NCBI RefSeq assembly: GCF_037042905.1
Contig: NW_026974141.1
Coordinates: forward strand, 7,605,001-7,669,000
Length of the DNA: 64,000 bases
From: Lytechinus pictus
Lineage: Eukaryota > Echinodermata > Echinoidea > Temnopleuroida > Toxopneustidae
Direction of reading: 5' to 3'
Every line of letters starts with the position of its first letter. The stretch's first letter is position 1. The notes under the pieces were generated by a model. That model did no database searches. It saw only the letters and a program-made list of their open reading frames with translations, and was not told the origin of the DNA. A program made the translations under genes and the position numbers. Shown one piece after another: positions 21,541 to 33,699 of the stretch.

Positions 21541-22715
21541 GTCTGTATAAATCCTCATAATCTCGTCATGAATTTGATTTTAGATGAAACGAAATTTCTC
21601 TTGATATTAGTTATAACATTTATACAATACAAAATGACTTACAATTCAACCTCTATGTCGCCCTGTGTAAAACTTATTTATTTACTGTACATACATCAGT
21701 CATGATGCGGTATGGATATTGATTATTTTAAGAATATTGAAGTCATAACGAAAATTAAAAGTAATTAAGAAGAAAATGAATAATAAAGAAAGCGAAGCTG
21801 AAGGAAAAGGTAGAAGATAAAGACAGCGAAAATTTAGCTTTCTTGTCGACATTCTCTTACTAAAGGTAAATTGATTTTATATGTTTATTTGTATACCAAA
21901 TTGCTTAAATGTTCTTAGTCACTATAGTCAGTCTTATTATAGGGCCTATTGTAGATATTTTCTATTCATAGAACAAGTTTCCTGATTTATGTTGTGTAAT
22001 GGTGTCATTGATCTCTTAATTAAACTTTACAGGCCAAACTGAATGTATTTTATATTTAATTAAGCCTATCAATTGTATTTATATTTAATCATATGCCTTG
22101 TTTTATACAGTAACTGATTTATGAATCATCTGTCATTATGACAAACTTATGGCGTGATTATTATAAGAGATCAATGACATCTGTTCCACTCAAAACTATT
22201 ATAGATCTTTGATACCTTTGTACAATTACTTATACATTAAGTATAAGCACTTTCATTTCTTTACTGTTCACCTGCAGTGGCAAGCCATTCTTTGGCCTGA
22301 TTCTCATTTTCATTGGAAAAAGAAAAGAAAACAAGAAAGAAAAAAGTAAAAAAAAAACATTCAAGCATTGGCTATTGTACAATGCCCCGGGTCAAGCTTT
22401 TTAGGTTGTTTATTATTTAGAATATCTTATTCGCAAGAATTTTGAATAAATTAATAAGCGGAAAGTTGTTGTAATTTATAGCTTATAACTTATAATTATT
22501 CTACTTAAATTTCTGTATATTTCAATTTACCAAATATGCTAAAATATACCCATTATCCGATGTTAAGATAATTTTGTTGATAATAATTTTGACCATTTAT
22601 CCCTATTTCTCTGAGCAGTTAATTGTTTATCCTTCCTCCCCTCCGATGTTTATTTCCTTAATTTAATTTACTGTTTGTATCCTTACTTGGGTTTGAAGAG
22701 GACCATATCTTTCCC
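21541..22715. other. AT-rich segment, possible LINE inter-ORF or 3' sequence
   Basis: Low-complexity, T/A-rich, no supported frame. It ends exactly at the TTA duplicated by the Harbinger-type element. Confidence 0.5.
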
Positions 22716-22749
22716 TTAAGCCCCAGTCACATATAGACCCCGGACCACC

Positions 22750-23045
22750 CCGGACCACCCCGGATCTGATCCGGGGTGGTCCGGGGAGAGATCCGTGTTG
22801 GCGCCTTGGGCATCCTTGGAGGTCCGGGGTGGTCCGTGTTGGTCCTTGAACGTCCGGGAGGCCAACACGGCAGTTTTTGACTGTCAAAAACATCCGGCGT
22901 CATCCGTGGACTGCCGGGTTGGCAAAGCCATCCGGGATGGTCCGTGTAGCTGCCGTGTAGGTCCGTGTGGCTGCCGTGTAGGTCCGTGTAGCTGCCGTGT
23001 AAGTCCGTGTGGCTGCCTGGAGTATCCTTGGCAGTCCGTGTTCTT
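22750..23045 (+). repeat. GTCCGTGT-rich degenerate minisatellite, left block
   Basis: Variants of GCTGCCGTGTAGGTCCGTGT repeat at about 21-bp spacing near 22945-23020. They degrade into GATCCGGGGTGGTCCGGGG towards the TIR. Confidence 0.8.
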
Positions 23046-23059
23046 TTTTCCCATCAAAT

Positions 23060-23580
23060 CTTTACAACGCTATTTACTTTATGAACTTTTCAGTAGTTGT
23101 TAAACAGTTGACACAAACATGCTCAATTTATTTATGATTAAATGGATGATTAAATGATTCATGATATTTTCTTACGCTTTGGATATTGGCCCCAACCTAA
23201 TATTTGTAAACTTAGTGCATGTATGAATATTTTTTTTTCTAATATTTACCCCAACTTTGTCTGTTATTATTATTTCACATTTCATTTTTTTTAAATATGT
23301 TATATGTATATAATTTATGTAATGTACCTGTTACATCGAAATTGTACATTAAGTGTTATACTACTGCCCTGCATCGACAGTTATGCGTCATGACCTGGGC
23401 CTATCTTAATTTGTATTATGTTTTCTATTGACTTTGTAAATTTCTTTCCTTTATTGTGATTTCAATAAAGTGATATCAAATCAAATCGAAATTAAATTTG
23501 TCGTTCAAGATTTAAAGTACTTAACAACTACTTTTAAAACAGTAAACTGTGTTGTATAAAAAAACAGCGTTTTTACTGGT
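23060..23580. mobile_element. diverged MITE related to 3499-3713, with an insertion
   Basis: ACAACGCTATTTACTTTATG at the left and AACAGTAAACTGTGTTGTAT at the right are diverged inverted arms of the family seen at 3499-3713. Between them lies AT-rich DNA ending TTCAATAAAGTGATATCAAA, which looks like a LINE 3' end. Confidence 0.55.
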
Positions 23581-23724
23581 TAAGGAAGTTTTGAGTTTTG
23601 ATATATTTTTTAAAAACAACATAATATAATGTTGCGACAAGGATGATAAAAAAAAAAAAATAAATAAATAAAAAATTAAATAAATAAATATCAGCTCATT
23701 ATTATGAACAGATTTTCATTTGCC

Positions 23725-24045
23725 GTGCTGGTCAATATAGCTGCCGTGTTGGTCCTTGAGCTGACGTGTTGGTCCGTGTAGCTGACGTGATGGTCCGTGT
23801 TGCTGACGCGTTGGTCCGTGTTGGTCCTTGTAGCTGACGTGTTGGTCCGTGTTGCTGACGTGTTGGTCCGTGTAGCTGACGTGATGGTCCGTGTTGCTGA
23901 CGTGTTGGTCCGTGTTGCTGACGTGTTGGTCCGTGTAGCTGACGTGTAGGTCCGTGTTGCTGACGTGTCGGTCCGTGTTGACGACGTGCTCTGCCGGCAT
24001 GGTCCGTGTAGATCCGTGTGAAGCTGCCGTGTTGATGCCGTGTTT
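23725..24045 (+). repeat. 21-bp minisatellite (GCTGACGTGTTGGTCCGTGTT)
   Basis: About a dozen units of 21 bp, with substitutions mainly at two positions (gtg/gta, tgt/tga), lie head to tail. Because 21 is a multiple of three, all frames stay open and give spurious 7-residue repeat proteins. These are not genes. Confidence 0.92.
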
Positions 24046-24145
24046 ACAGTCATCCGGGGCAAAGCTATCCCGGACCTCCCCGGATCATGCCGGCATTGCC
24101 GTGTTGATCCGTGAGGATCCGTGTCTATATGTGACTGGGGCTTTA

Positions 24146-25680
24146 CCTTGCTTTCTCGCCATGAGTCACAAATCATGGTTAATCAATACAGGAATTTATT
24201 GTTAAAGTTCAATGAGCCCACAAATTCCTGAAATATATGTTTAGTTCATTGGCTTTATCGTTTTACCCGTCCTTCAGTGTCTTGTTTCACTGTGTTGTTG
24301 GAATTCAGCTATCAAACATAACCTTAAAGTATTATATGTATTCGTGCTCTATTGATCTTACTATCAAAGCAACTTCATTACCCAAATGCTCTCCCATTCT
24401 GTACTTAACATTAAACCACATTTCTACCCTGGTCTTATAATTATGTTGCTCAACCTTCCACAATTCAAATGCAATGTATTCATTATAGCCATGCTCCCTT
24501 GTAGTTGTCTATCTCCGGGAATCATTGTCATTGTCAGTGGAGATAAGTAGATGATCAGTCTTTTTACTCAAGAGTATATATTGCCATACTTGTAATTTTA
24601 GCGCCAAGTTTCTGTACATATACTGATCGATACCCGCTTCCCCTATTTTGCTCTTCATTACTTGCATTCTTGATTGTATTGTTTAAATTTTGTTTGCTAC
24701 TAATGAATGCTTACATCTTTTCCCTTTTTATTCTGATGGGAATGAATAGATTATTTTGTACTAGTACAAAAGCCCCTTCTTGACAGGGATTCCTTAACAA
24801 GACCTCGAGGTAAGGTGTTGTGTTAGTTTTACAGTGAATAAGAGTCTTGTGTATTCATGCATGCTTATTTTTTCCATTTGCTGTATTATACATTATGCAT
24901 GCCCGCTCAGTTAATTATCTCACTACCGATTAACCTCAACCTTCACTGTTATTCCCACTTGATTTCTTTTAATGCTTGATTCATTAAATAATTTGCATGT
25001 TTTTCCCCAACCTACGTTCTTTATTTTCATTTATTCTTTTTTTTTATTCATTTTTTTTTTTTTTTTTTTTGCTTGTTTCATTCGGTATACGCTTTAATAT
25101 TCGCTTGCTATTTTGTCTAATGATATTTATCCCCAATTCATGTACTGCATATTATGCTTATATTTTCTTGCATACCTTCCCCATTGCATGCTAATTTCAT
25201 TTTCTTTATATCTTTATATATATTGTAGATATTCGCTTCTGTTCTGCATTCGCTTGTATTATTCGTATTTGTATATACATGCTTGCTTTCCCATTTTGTT
25301 GTTTATTTGTTGTTTATTTTTCATTGTTTCTCTTTTTGACAAACGCATATCCTTTTTCCGCTTTTTAGTAGATACTAATTGCTTATTATTTTATTACCAT
25401 ATAAGAGTAATTCAGTTCATTTATTTTTAAGCTGGAGCACCGCATGATACATCTCCAAAGATGAGAGATATTATTTCTGTTTTCGTTTGTTACTTTCTTC
25501 CAAATGAGAGTATTTTATGTTTGTTTTGTGTTGTGTTTGTATCTGTCTTCTTGCCTGACTATTTCCATTCTTCTTTTCTTCAGATGCTTGCTGAGATGCT
25601 GCTTAAGAAGTGTTGGATTATTCCATCTTCCTTACAAATTGTTTATGTTTTATGCTTCTCCTGTTTTGATAAATTTTTAA
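24146..25680 (+). other. T-rich segment upstream of LINE copy 2 ORF2
   Basis: The stretch is strongly T-rich on the plus strand, including a long T run near 25060. It has only short, hydrophobic low-complexity frames. It is probably 5' UTR or inter-ORF sequence of LINE copy 2; no protein family was recognised. Confidence 0.5.
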
Positions 25681-28600
25681 ATGGCTGATACAAATAACTC
25701 ATCTTTCAAATTGTATGATAATGATTCATCTGATAGAGAATCCAGTGACTTTAATACCTCTTCAGCCTCATATGATAATAATTTTGCAGATAACTTTAAT
25801 CTATCATCTGAGGAGTTAAATTATGCCAATGATTCTAATCAATTTTCACTTCCAATTCCCTCCTCGAAATATATAACCCAATTACAATTAAAAGAAGTAA
25901 CACATTTTTTTTCTAAAAACTCATTTTCCTTACTGCATATGAATATCAGAAGCATAAGTAAACATTTTGAAGACCTTCAGATTCTTTTAGACAACCATAA
26001 TAAACATTCTTTTTCAGTTATTGGCTTGACCGAAACTTGGCTTACAACTGACACAAATTTACCTTATGAATTAAATGGATATGATTTTATTGTTAATAAC
26101 AGATCAAAAAAATCGGGTGGGGGCGTAGCACTTTATCTTTCCAATAATTTTGAATTCACTGCCCTAAACGAACTTAATTTTGTTACTGAATTTATTGAGT
26201 CATTATTTGTTGAAATTTCTATTCCTCATAGCAAAAATATAATAGTTGGAATTATTTATAGACCCCCAAACTCAAATAATAATGATTTCTTTCAATTTAT
26301 AACATCTATTCTGAGTAATGCTAATTTCATTAACAAAGATGTATTTGTAATGGGCGATTTTAATATCGATCTATTAAAACATGCTAGTAACAATTTCTCA
26401 CATGACTTTCTTGAAACACTTTACTCAGCCTCGTTCTTGCCATTAATTTCTAAACCTACGCGTGTTAGCAATCACTCAGCCACTCTCCTTGACAATATAC
26501 TGTGTAACTCATTACCACCCCCTTAATAGTCCTTTCTGATATTACTGATCATTATCCAATTATGTCATTTTTTAATCTTAATTGTTCCTTAAATAAAGTA
26601 TATCCCTTACCAGCAAGACGTAGGGCCACCCCAGAAAACTTAGCTAGTCTTGGTGTCAGTTTAGATAGAGTTGATTGGTCTAGTGTTTATAACACTGACG
26701 ATGTCGATCTATCCTTAGGCAATTTTTTAAGTATATTTAAAAAGCATCTAGATGATCATATTCCTAAAAAGAATGATAATCGAGTTAATTATAAAACATC
26801 ACCCAGACTTCCATGGATTTCTAACTCCCTCTTGCGCTCAATTAATAAAAAAAACCGACTGTACTATAAATTCAAAATAAAAAAGAATGAACATTCAAAA
26901 ATTAAGTATACTTCTTATAAAAATACATTAATAAAAATCTTGCGTGCAGAAAAAAGGAAATATTACTCAATTCAATTAGAACAATATAAACATGACATGA
27001 AAAACACATGGAAATTTATTAAGCAAGCCCTGAATATTTCAAAAAAGAAATCAAATATTACTAAAATAAGATTTAATAATCGGAATATTGAAGATCCCAC
27101 AGAAATCGCCAATGTTTTAAATTCATACTTTTCTACCATAGGGGAAAATCTGGCACAAAAAATTCCACAATCTAATAAGCATTTTTCTAAATTCTTGGGA
27201 CAACCTAATACCAATTCCATTTTCTTCTATCCGACTTCTATTTATGAAGTGACCGATATTGTTTCCTCCTTAAATAATAAACACAGTGCTGGTCATGATG
27301 ACATAAGTAATTTTATATTAAAAGGTACCATTTCGTCTATTGTTGAGCCCTTGACACATATATTAAATAAATCTATTTTAAGTGGTATTTTTCCTAAGCA
27401 AATGAAAATTGCGAAAGTTATTCCTTTATTTAAAAAGGGAGACGAGCTTGATGCTGGTAATTACCGTCCTATATCTTTACTCTCTTCTCTTTCTAAGATT
27501 TTAGAAAGATAAATTTTTATTATAACAACTAAATTTCTTAAAGTCAATGATATATTTACTAACTTTCAATTTGGTTTTAGACAAAAACATAGCACTATCC
27601 ACGCTCTTTTAAATTTTGTGCATAAGGTAGCCCATTCTTTGGATGATCATTCGCATCTAATTGGTATATTCCTGGACTTCTCCAAGGCATTCGACACTAT
27701 TAACCATGACATTTTACTTTACAAACTTTATCATTATGAAATACGTGGAATTGCCTTGGAGTGGTTCAGGAATTACCTTAAAGAAAGAAAACAATATGTT
27801 TATTTAAATAATCACATATCTGATCAACATGACATTAATTGTGGTGTCCCACAAGGTAGTATATTAGGGCCTCTTTTATCCATTATTTACATTAACGATT
27901 TTCACAGATCATCTGACATTCTTTCGTTTATTCTTTTTGCAGATGATTCCAATGTATTTTTTGCTCACAAAAACCCTCACACCCTAGTTCAGATTATGAA
28001 TTTGGAATTGCTAAATTTGACTCAATGGATACGTGCCAATAAACTATCTCTTAATTTAAACAAAACCAAATATATGATATTTAGTAATTCTATTGAATCT
28101 TTACCTTCTGACATCATCTTTGATGATACACCTTTACAATGTGTTTCCCAAATTAAATTTTTAGGAATTATAGTTGATGATAAACTTTCTTGGAAACCCC
28201 ACGTTCTTCATGTGAGCAAAATATTATCTCGTAATATTGGTGTAATTAATAAGTTAAAACACTCTTTTCCTTCCGTCACATTACTCATGTTATACTCCTC
28301 TTTGATTTTACCTTACCTTAATTATGGAATATTAGCTTCGGGTAATACCCACAATTCTTTATTGGACAAAATATTTATTTTACAAAAGAAAACACTCCGA
28401 ATTATATGCAATGCACCATTTCGTTCTCATACAGATCCATTGTTTCTGAAACATAAAATCATGAAAATAAAAAAAATATATTTGTTTCAATTAGGTCAAT
28501 TCATGTTTAAATATAAAAATAATTCGTTGCCACGCATATTTGATTCCATGTTTCCCCGAAACCAATCCCTCCATAACTATCCCACCAGGCAGTCAAATGA

Positions 28601-28743
28601 ATATCACTTGCCCCTTCTTAGAACGCTTCTAGCACAAAATACTTACTTATATACAAGGTCCAAGATTTTGGAATTCCCTTGACGATGAGATTAAAGACGC
28701 CCGTTCTTTACTGTCCTTTAAAAACAAACTAAAACTTATATAA
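25681..28743 (+). pseudogene. LINE ORF2 (endonuclease-reverse transcriptase) with three lesions
   Basis: The N-terminal part (25681-26526) begins with an acidic Asn/Ser-rich leader. The APE endonuclease follows: LLHMNIRSI, TETWL, GGGVALYLS, IYRPPNSN, MGDFNIDL. A frameshift near 26520 separates it from DITDHYPIM, where the catalytic histidine is retained. The second frame has the RT: KVIPLFKKGD, NYRPISLLSSLSKILER, QFGFRQKHST, LDFSKAFDTINH, GVPQGSILGP, FADD. A TAA at 27510-27512 interrupts it. A further frameshift near 28650 separates the C-terminal WNSLDDEIKD, which ends at TAA 28741-28743. Three lesions in about 1,020 codons make it inactive but recent. Confidence 0.9.
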
Positions 28744-28894
28744 AGTCTTAATGAATTATGTTTATTATTCTAAACTAAAATTTTGCCTTATTGCTAGTCT
28801 ATTATCTATGTTTATACAGAACATGACATATTTTTTCCAATTAGACATACAAAAGTTATAGCTTGTCTATACATTATATTCTACTTTTTATATT

Positions 28895-29012
28895 GTATAT
28901 GTGTATGTGTGTATGTCCGTATGTATGCGTGTGTGTGGGTGTGCGTGTGTATGTGTGTATATGTATGTATATATATGTGTATATATATGTACATGATGTG
29001 TATGTATGTGTA
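28895..29012 (+). repeat. TG/TA-rich microsatellite in LINE 3' UTR
   Basis: Imperfect TGTGTATG and TATATGTG repeats follow the LINE stop codon. Confidence 0.85.
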
Positions 29013-29544
29013 GACATAATATATATGCAGCAGATTAGCTTTGCATCCCTCTCCCTATCTCTATTTTTCTTTCTATATTCTAAGCAGTTGTCATCGTACT
29101 ATTGTCCACCCTCATGTACCGTCCTGTGTTGTGTTGTGTCGTGTATTGTCTTTTGTCTCTGAATTTCACAATCCTGTATATAAGATTTTTTTTGCCCCTT
29201 TCGTTATCTTCATGTATTCCTTTACGTATATTTTAATATTTTTTCTATCCTAACTTTTTGAGGGGTTCACATTTTACAAGCTTTGCTTTTCAGTGGACCC
29301 CTCCATTCTTCTCATGATATATGATTATATTGATTTAATTATATTCAATTATATTGATTATATTGATTTAAATTTGACATGCATGTTAATTTATATTTGA
29401 ATCACTTATTGAATATGTATATTATTTATTCAATGTTGAATTTTGTTCATGCTTTTATTTGAATTGAATTGATTTATCATGTAATTATTTGTATTATGTT
29501 GAAGAATGAAAATAAATTGAATTGAATTGAATTGAATTGAATTA

Positions 29545-30285
29545 TTTTAATTAGACATTGACTTTTATCTAGAACATGTATAAATTAAAATCAAACAACA
29601 AAACGTGATATTTTCTAAAATTCCATGCTAAGGACCGAGCATCTCCCTCCCAAGTCCCTCATGCACCTGCACGTTTAATGACAATATATATTAATTATTT
29701 TGGCTATATTCCAGGGTTGTTAGGTTTTCAAGCTTTGCTTTTGTGACGACCCTTGCAACCATCCTATTTATTGTGTAACAGAAAATACCACTTAATGATT
29801 TTTTCATTTATGTAAGATATGTTTGAGGATTTATATACAAAACTATTGTTCATTATCTTGATGTCAAGTTTCAGATATGTATTTTCTTGTCCAGAATTTT
29901 GTTATGAAAAATGTTGCAAAAACCAATAAATGCAATGAAATGAAAATGAAATGATACTTTTACCAATCCGAACGATTTTTCATGGAAACAAGACGTTGAA
30001 ATGCCCGCTCTGAGATATTTAAGATTACCTTTGCTTAGGAGGATAAGACCCTCTGTAATACACGTTATACGACCGCCAATCGGAAATATGCAAAACAATC
30101 ACCCTCACATTTTCAATTACTGCTTTAGCATTTCAAAGGAACACAATTGTACAACAACCCATTGCATATCCTCGAAATAGCTCAAAAGCGTTTTAAGTTC
30201 TCTGATTTGAACTACTCTGCTTTGGAAATTATTAATATAAAAACATTTTTTTATGACAACGCGTCGTCATAAAAAAAATACGTTT
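29545..30285. other. intergenic, no gene seen
   Basis: AT-rich DNA after the LINE tail. No supported frame or element boundaries. Confidence 0.5.
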
Positions 30286-30287
30286 GT

Positions 30288-30590
30288 ATTATTAATAATA
30301 ATGATGATATTTGAAATTGATATAGCGTACGATAGTCATGAGACACTCTATGCGCTGTACACATTATCAAATTACAAAATTATACATTAAGCCAAATTTA
30401 AAATATCCATTAAACCTAAAATATGACATAAAAATTTGTAAAAAATTACAATACAGAAAATTATATAGGGCTAATATTTAACAATATACTATATTGAGCA
30501 TTAAAACATTTAGTTACATATTACATAATTTACATCGAGTTTTGAAATATACTAAGATAAATAATATTGTTGCATAGAGGGTCGTTAAAC
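30288..30590 (-). mobile_element. minus-strand retroposon tail fragment
   Basis: It starts with AATAATAATGATGATATTTG and then GATATAGCGTACGATAGTC, resembling the inverted 3' end of the LINE/SINE tails at 44605 (AATAATAATAATTAACATCA, TATAGCGCTTATC). Non-coding. Confidence 0.45.
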
Positions 30591-30833
30591 AATGGGTGAT
30601 TTCAAGTCCGGTGTTGGCCTTGGTGTTGGTGTTAGTGTTGAAATTTGGTTTGCTTCCCCTAGCTCCAAAACTAATTCAGATTATGGAAAACTTATCCAAA
30701 TCACATGATGACATCTCAACTAGTGAGTGACTTTTCGGGACCATCTTCATGTTATTTTTGGTGTTATAATCGTGTAAAAATTGACCTAACACCAACACCA
30801 AAAGGTCAACACTGAACTTGAAATCACCCAATG
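30591..30833. mobile_element. MITE, family B, copy 2 (inverted relative to copy 1)
   Basis: TGGGTGATTTCAAGTCCGG at the left and the inverse at the right. The interior (CTTTTCGGGACCATCTTCAT and others) is the reverse complement of the copy at 6090-6323. Confidence 0.85.
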
Positions 30834-30889
30834 TCGCCTGGGCTTAACCGGTGATATAGATGATTAATAGCCCTGCACTCACCTCCATG

Positions 30890-31141
30890 CTAATTCCACA
30901 TGTTCACAGGGAGGAATTAATCGTTGCTTCACTTGACAATGAGGAAAAAATTTGAATATTTCATATAATGAAATACAAAAGAAATAGTGAGTGGATGACG
31001 TCATCAGTCTCCTCATTTGCATACCGACCAGAATGTGCATATAACTGTTTTGTGAAATTAAGCGAAAATTTTCAGTGTTATGCTTGTTGGATTTCTCTTT
31101 TCATTTAAATCAACTAATGGTTGGGGTGGACTTGTCCTTTA
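30890..31141. mobile_element. partial family A MITE (right half)
   Basis: It matches the second half of the complete copies: GGGAGGAATTAATCGTTGC, then CATCAGTCTCCTCATTTGCA, ending GGGGTGGACTTGTCCTTTA. The left arm is missing. Confidence 0.75.
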
Positions 31142-31440
31142 ACCCATTTAATAATGATTGACTGAGAGTCACTGTTTCCATGGTAATTAACGTCTGACAA
31201 GTCCTTTCATGAAACAGATCTCGGAAAATTTTAGGTCTAATAATGGTTTTCCAACCCATTGGAATACCAAAGACGGACATATTTTGACCAAGTTTAGCAC
31301 GCCTTGGAAACCAATGTGAAGCAATATACCTATTTAATTTTTAACAATGTTTATGTTATCTTCTGAAAATAAAAATGAGTGAATGGTTTTTTTCTTCTTT
31401 TATCGTACACGTATATTGTATGTGCTAAAATATTTGGTTC
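31142..31440. other. intergenic, no gene seen
   Basis: Short segment containing a fragment like the 'GTTTCATGAAA' MITE end (TCCTTTCATGAAACAG near 31200). Nothing else was recognised. Confidence 0.45.
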
Positions 31441-31445
31441 ACTTT

Positions 31446-31660
31446 CGGGTCCAGGGGGGGGGGCAACGCCGGCCCGTGCCCCCCCCCCCCCTCCCTTGAG
31501 AGGCACAATTATTTTTTATAATATAGAAAAGCCTTTAAAACAGAAGTGTGCCCCCCCCCTCACCTTTGAAAGTGAAGACCTTTTTTTTTGCTTGTCAATT
31601 TTTTCCTAGGGGAAATGTGCCCCACCCCTTTAGGAAAATCCTGGATCCGCCCTTGAGTTG
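31446..31660. mobile_element. poly-G/poly-C edged non-autonomous element fragment
   Basis: G and C tracts (31454-31492) are followed by CTTGAGAGGCACAATTATTT, a second C tract, GCTTGTCAATTTTTTCCTAG and CCTGGATCCGCCCTTGA. This layout is shared, inverted, with 1861-2126. Confidence 0.6.
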
Positions 31661-31784
31661 GTTTATCATGATACGTGAGAACGGCCCCCGGAAACAAAAG
31701 TACATGTAAGGGGGGACATTTAAACTAATATTGCTTTCGGGAGCTTATTTGGTCAGGATATGGAAGAGCAGTTATTGTGGGCGA

Positions 31785-31925
31785 ATAAAATATCGGCGGA
31801 GCAGAATTATCATCGGCGCAATTGTCGTACGATTGGAGAATTTGTAAGCGGAGTAAATATCGGCGGAGCAACAGTCGGTGGGCAGTTGTCGGCAAAGCAA
31901 TTGTCGCAGATCAATTGTTTGTTGT
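31785..31925 (+). repeat. TCGGCGGAGCAA minisatellite, block 1
   Basis: Units such as ATATCGGCGGAGCAGAATTA and GTAAATATCGGCGGAGCAAC, about 15-20 bp each, occur in direct orientation with length variation. Confidence 0.7.
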
Positions 31926-32444
31926 TTGTTTGTTTGTGTGTTTGATTGCTCCGCCCATAATCGAAGCAGTTGTGCGTGGAGTAAATTTCAGCGGATCATT
32001 AGACCAGTTCGTAGTTACTTCATGGACAATTTTGGTCAAATGACCTTTCATTTCTTTTATTATGATAGGCAGATTTCAAAGCAAGATATGCCTTACATAG
32101 CAGGATGAAGAAATTGAATAGACCAGGTGACTAGAATAGCACATCAATGAACACTATATGAAGGTATTTGTTGCATTCCTATACTTTGAATGCATATCAT
32201 AGCATGTTGCACAATGTACTTGGCAAACTGTGAAATACCAGTCGTTCGTGGACGCATTGTTGTTTTTTGTGGATGTAAATGAAAACACAATTCAAAAGAA
32301 TATATGAATAATCAAGACATCAAAGTTGGTGCTTATCTAATTAGATTTTAAACCACCATGTCACTTTAGTACAAATGACCTTCCTCTGAACATGCGCAGA
32401 ATCTTTTGATCATGCGCAGAAAGGAACTACGAACTGGCTTATTG

Positions 32445-32625
32445 CCGCGTATTAATAATTGTCGCCAGAACAAATATCAGCGGAGCAATAATTGTCGACG
32501 GAGCAATTGTCGGCGGAATAACTATCGGTGGACCAAATATCGGCGGAGCAAATGTCGACAGACGTCACAGAAAAAAATATCGGCGGAGCAAATGTCGGCG
32601 GAGCAATAGTCACGGAACCTTCTTT
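32445..32625 (+). repeat. TCGGCGGAGCAA minisatellite, block 2
   Basis: About ten direct units of (AAATA/ATTG)TCGGCGGAGCAA. The last unit, GGCGGAGCAATAGTCACGG, is also the outermost edge of the large inverted repeat: its inverse, ATGACTATTGCTCCGCC, is near 39325-39341. Confidence 0.75.
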
Positions 32626-33699
32626 GAATATAAACTGATTACAGAGATCGGCGAAACACATAAGTTCAATCCCCGCGCTTGATAATTGATGGGGAAAGTA
32701 TAGCGCGTACATGACGTAAGTAACTTTTGACCAACCCTTAGCAAGAGTATTAAAACGTGGAATAAAATCAGGATTATACATGGAGCCTTTAGAAAAAAAA
32801 CTCTAAAAATAATGCAGTATTCTAATTTTGTTTTCAGAAAACTAATGATGTAATACAAATAAATTATCTCTGATATTTACAAATAATTCATCCAACTAAC
32901 CATATAGTTTGAATCCATTTTGATATCAAATATTGTTCGGGCCGATTGGAAATGCAGACGCATCTTTATCACTAGTCTGGGTGTTTTAAAAACTGATTAA
33001 ATATTTTTATCATTGGCAATGAAAATTTGCTTGTCACTCAATAATCACGCCTAAGTGTCAATTATAAAAAACAATTTGTGGTTTCTTGTAAGTAGATCGA
33101 CAAGTTGCATGGAGGTAAGAAGGAAACATTAAAAGAGTTTTAAAAAATGGCGGACACTAATACCAAGAAGTAAATGATACAGAAGGATTAAAGTAGACCG
33201 ACGAAACACGGTCGATGAACTCCGACCACTGATACAATTCCCCTACACGTTTCCGAGAGGGGTTGGGATACATTGGCGGCGGAAGCATCACAATTTAAGG
33301 GGGGACGAAAAAAATATTCTCACACATACATTTCCCAGTCGGCTGCTAAAAGCTGATTTATTTATTTTTTTAAACTATTTTTTCACTTTTTTTTTGGGGG
33401 GGGGTTAGGTGGTAGTCCCAACTAAGGTCTGAAGTTTTCTGTACATCTAATTTTTTTCTTACAAACAAGATGAGATATCTAATAAGGCAGGCACGTATCC
33501 ACTATTTTGCGCCTCGTGGGCCAGACCTGATTTTGGTGCCCCCGTGTACTTTTACAAACATGCCCCCTCCCCTCATAAACATGAATCATGAACAGGATCG
33601 CATCCACATTTTCATCTCGCGCTTCTTGTTATTCCAACACAAAACACGACAAGGCACTTTTTAACCATGAACAGGATGGGTAGGCCTACGTATCTAAAC

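Larger units (their letters stand above)
22719..24142. mobile_element. Harbinger-type non-autonomous element with TTA target duplication
   Basis: AGCCCCAGTCACATATAGAC at 22719 is perfectly inverted as GTCTATATGTGACTGGGGCT ending at 24142. The trinucleotide TTA is duplicated at 22716-22718 and 24143-24145. A 3-bp TWA-type duplication is the PIF/Harbinger hallmark. There is no transposase. The interior is dominated by GTCCGTGT-rich minisatellite on both sides of a diverged MITE and a LINE-like 3' tail (about 23060-23580). Confidence 0.88.
25681..29544 (+). mobile_element. non-LTR retrotransposon (LINE copy 2), CR1/jockey type, nearly intact ORF2
   Basis: An endonuclease-RT coding region (25681-28743) is followed by about 770 bp of 3' UTR, including a TG/TA-rich microsatellite at 28895-29012. 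It ends in a short tandem tail of ATTGA units at 29515-29543. Such short tandem 3' tails are common in CR1/L2-like LINEs. It shares protein motifs with copy 1 but is far less damaged, so it is the younger insertion. Its 5' boundary is not defined. Confidence 0.92.

Noticed and set aside
23691-24176. 161-codon minus-strand frame with heptad-like TNTSATR repeats
   Set aside because: It is the translation of a 21-bp minisatellite inside a Harbinger-type element; all frames are open because 21 is divisible by three.
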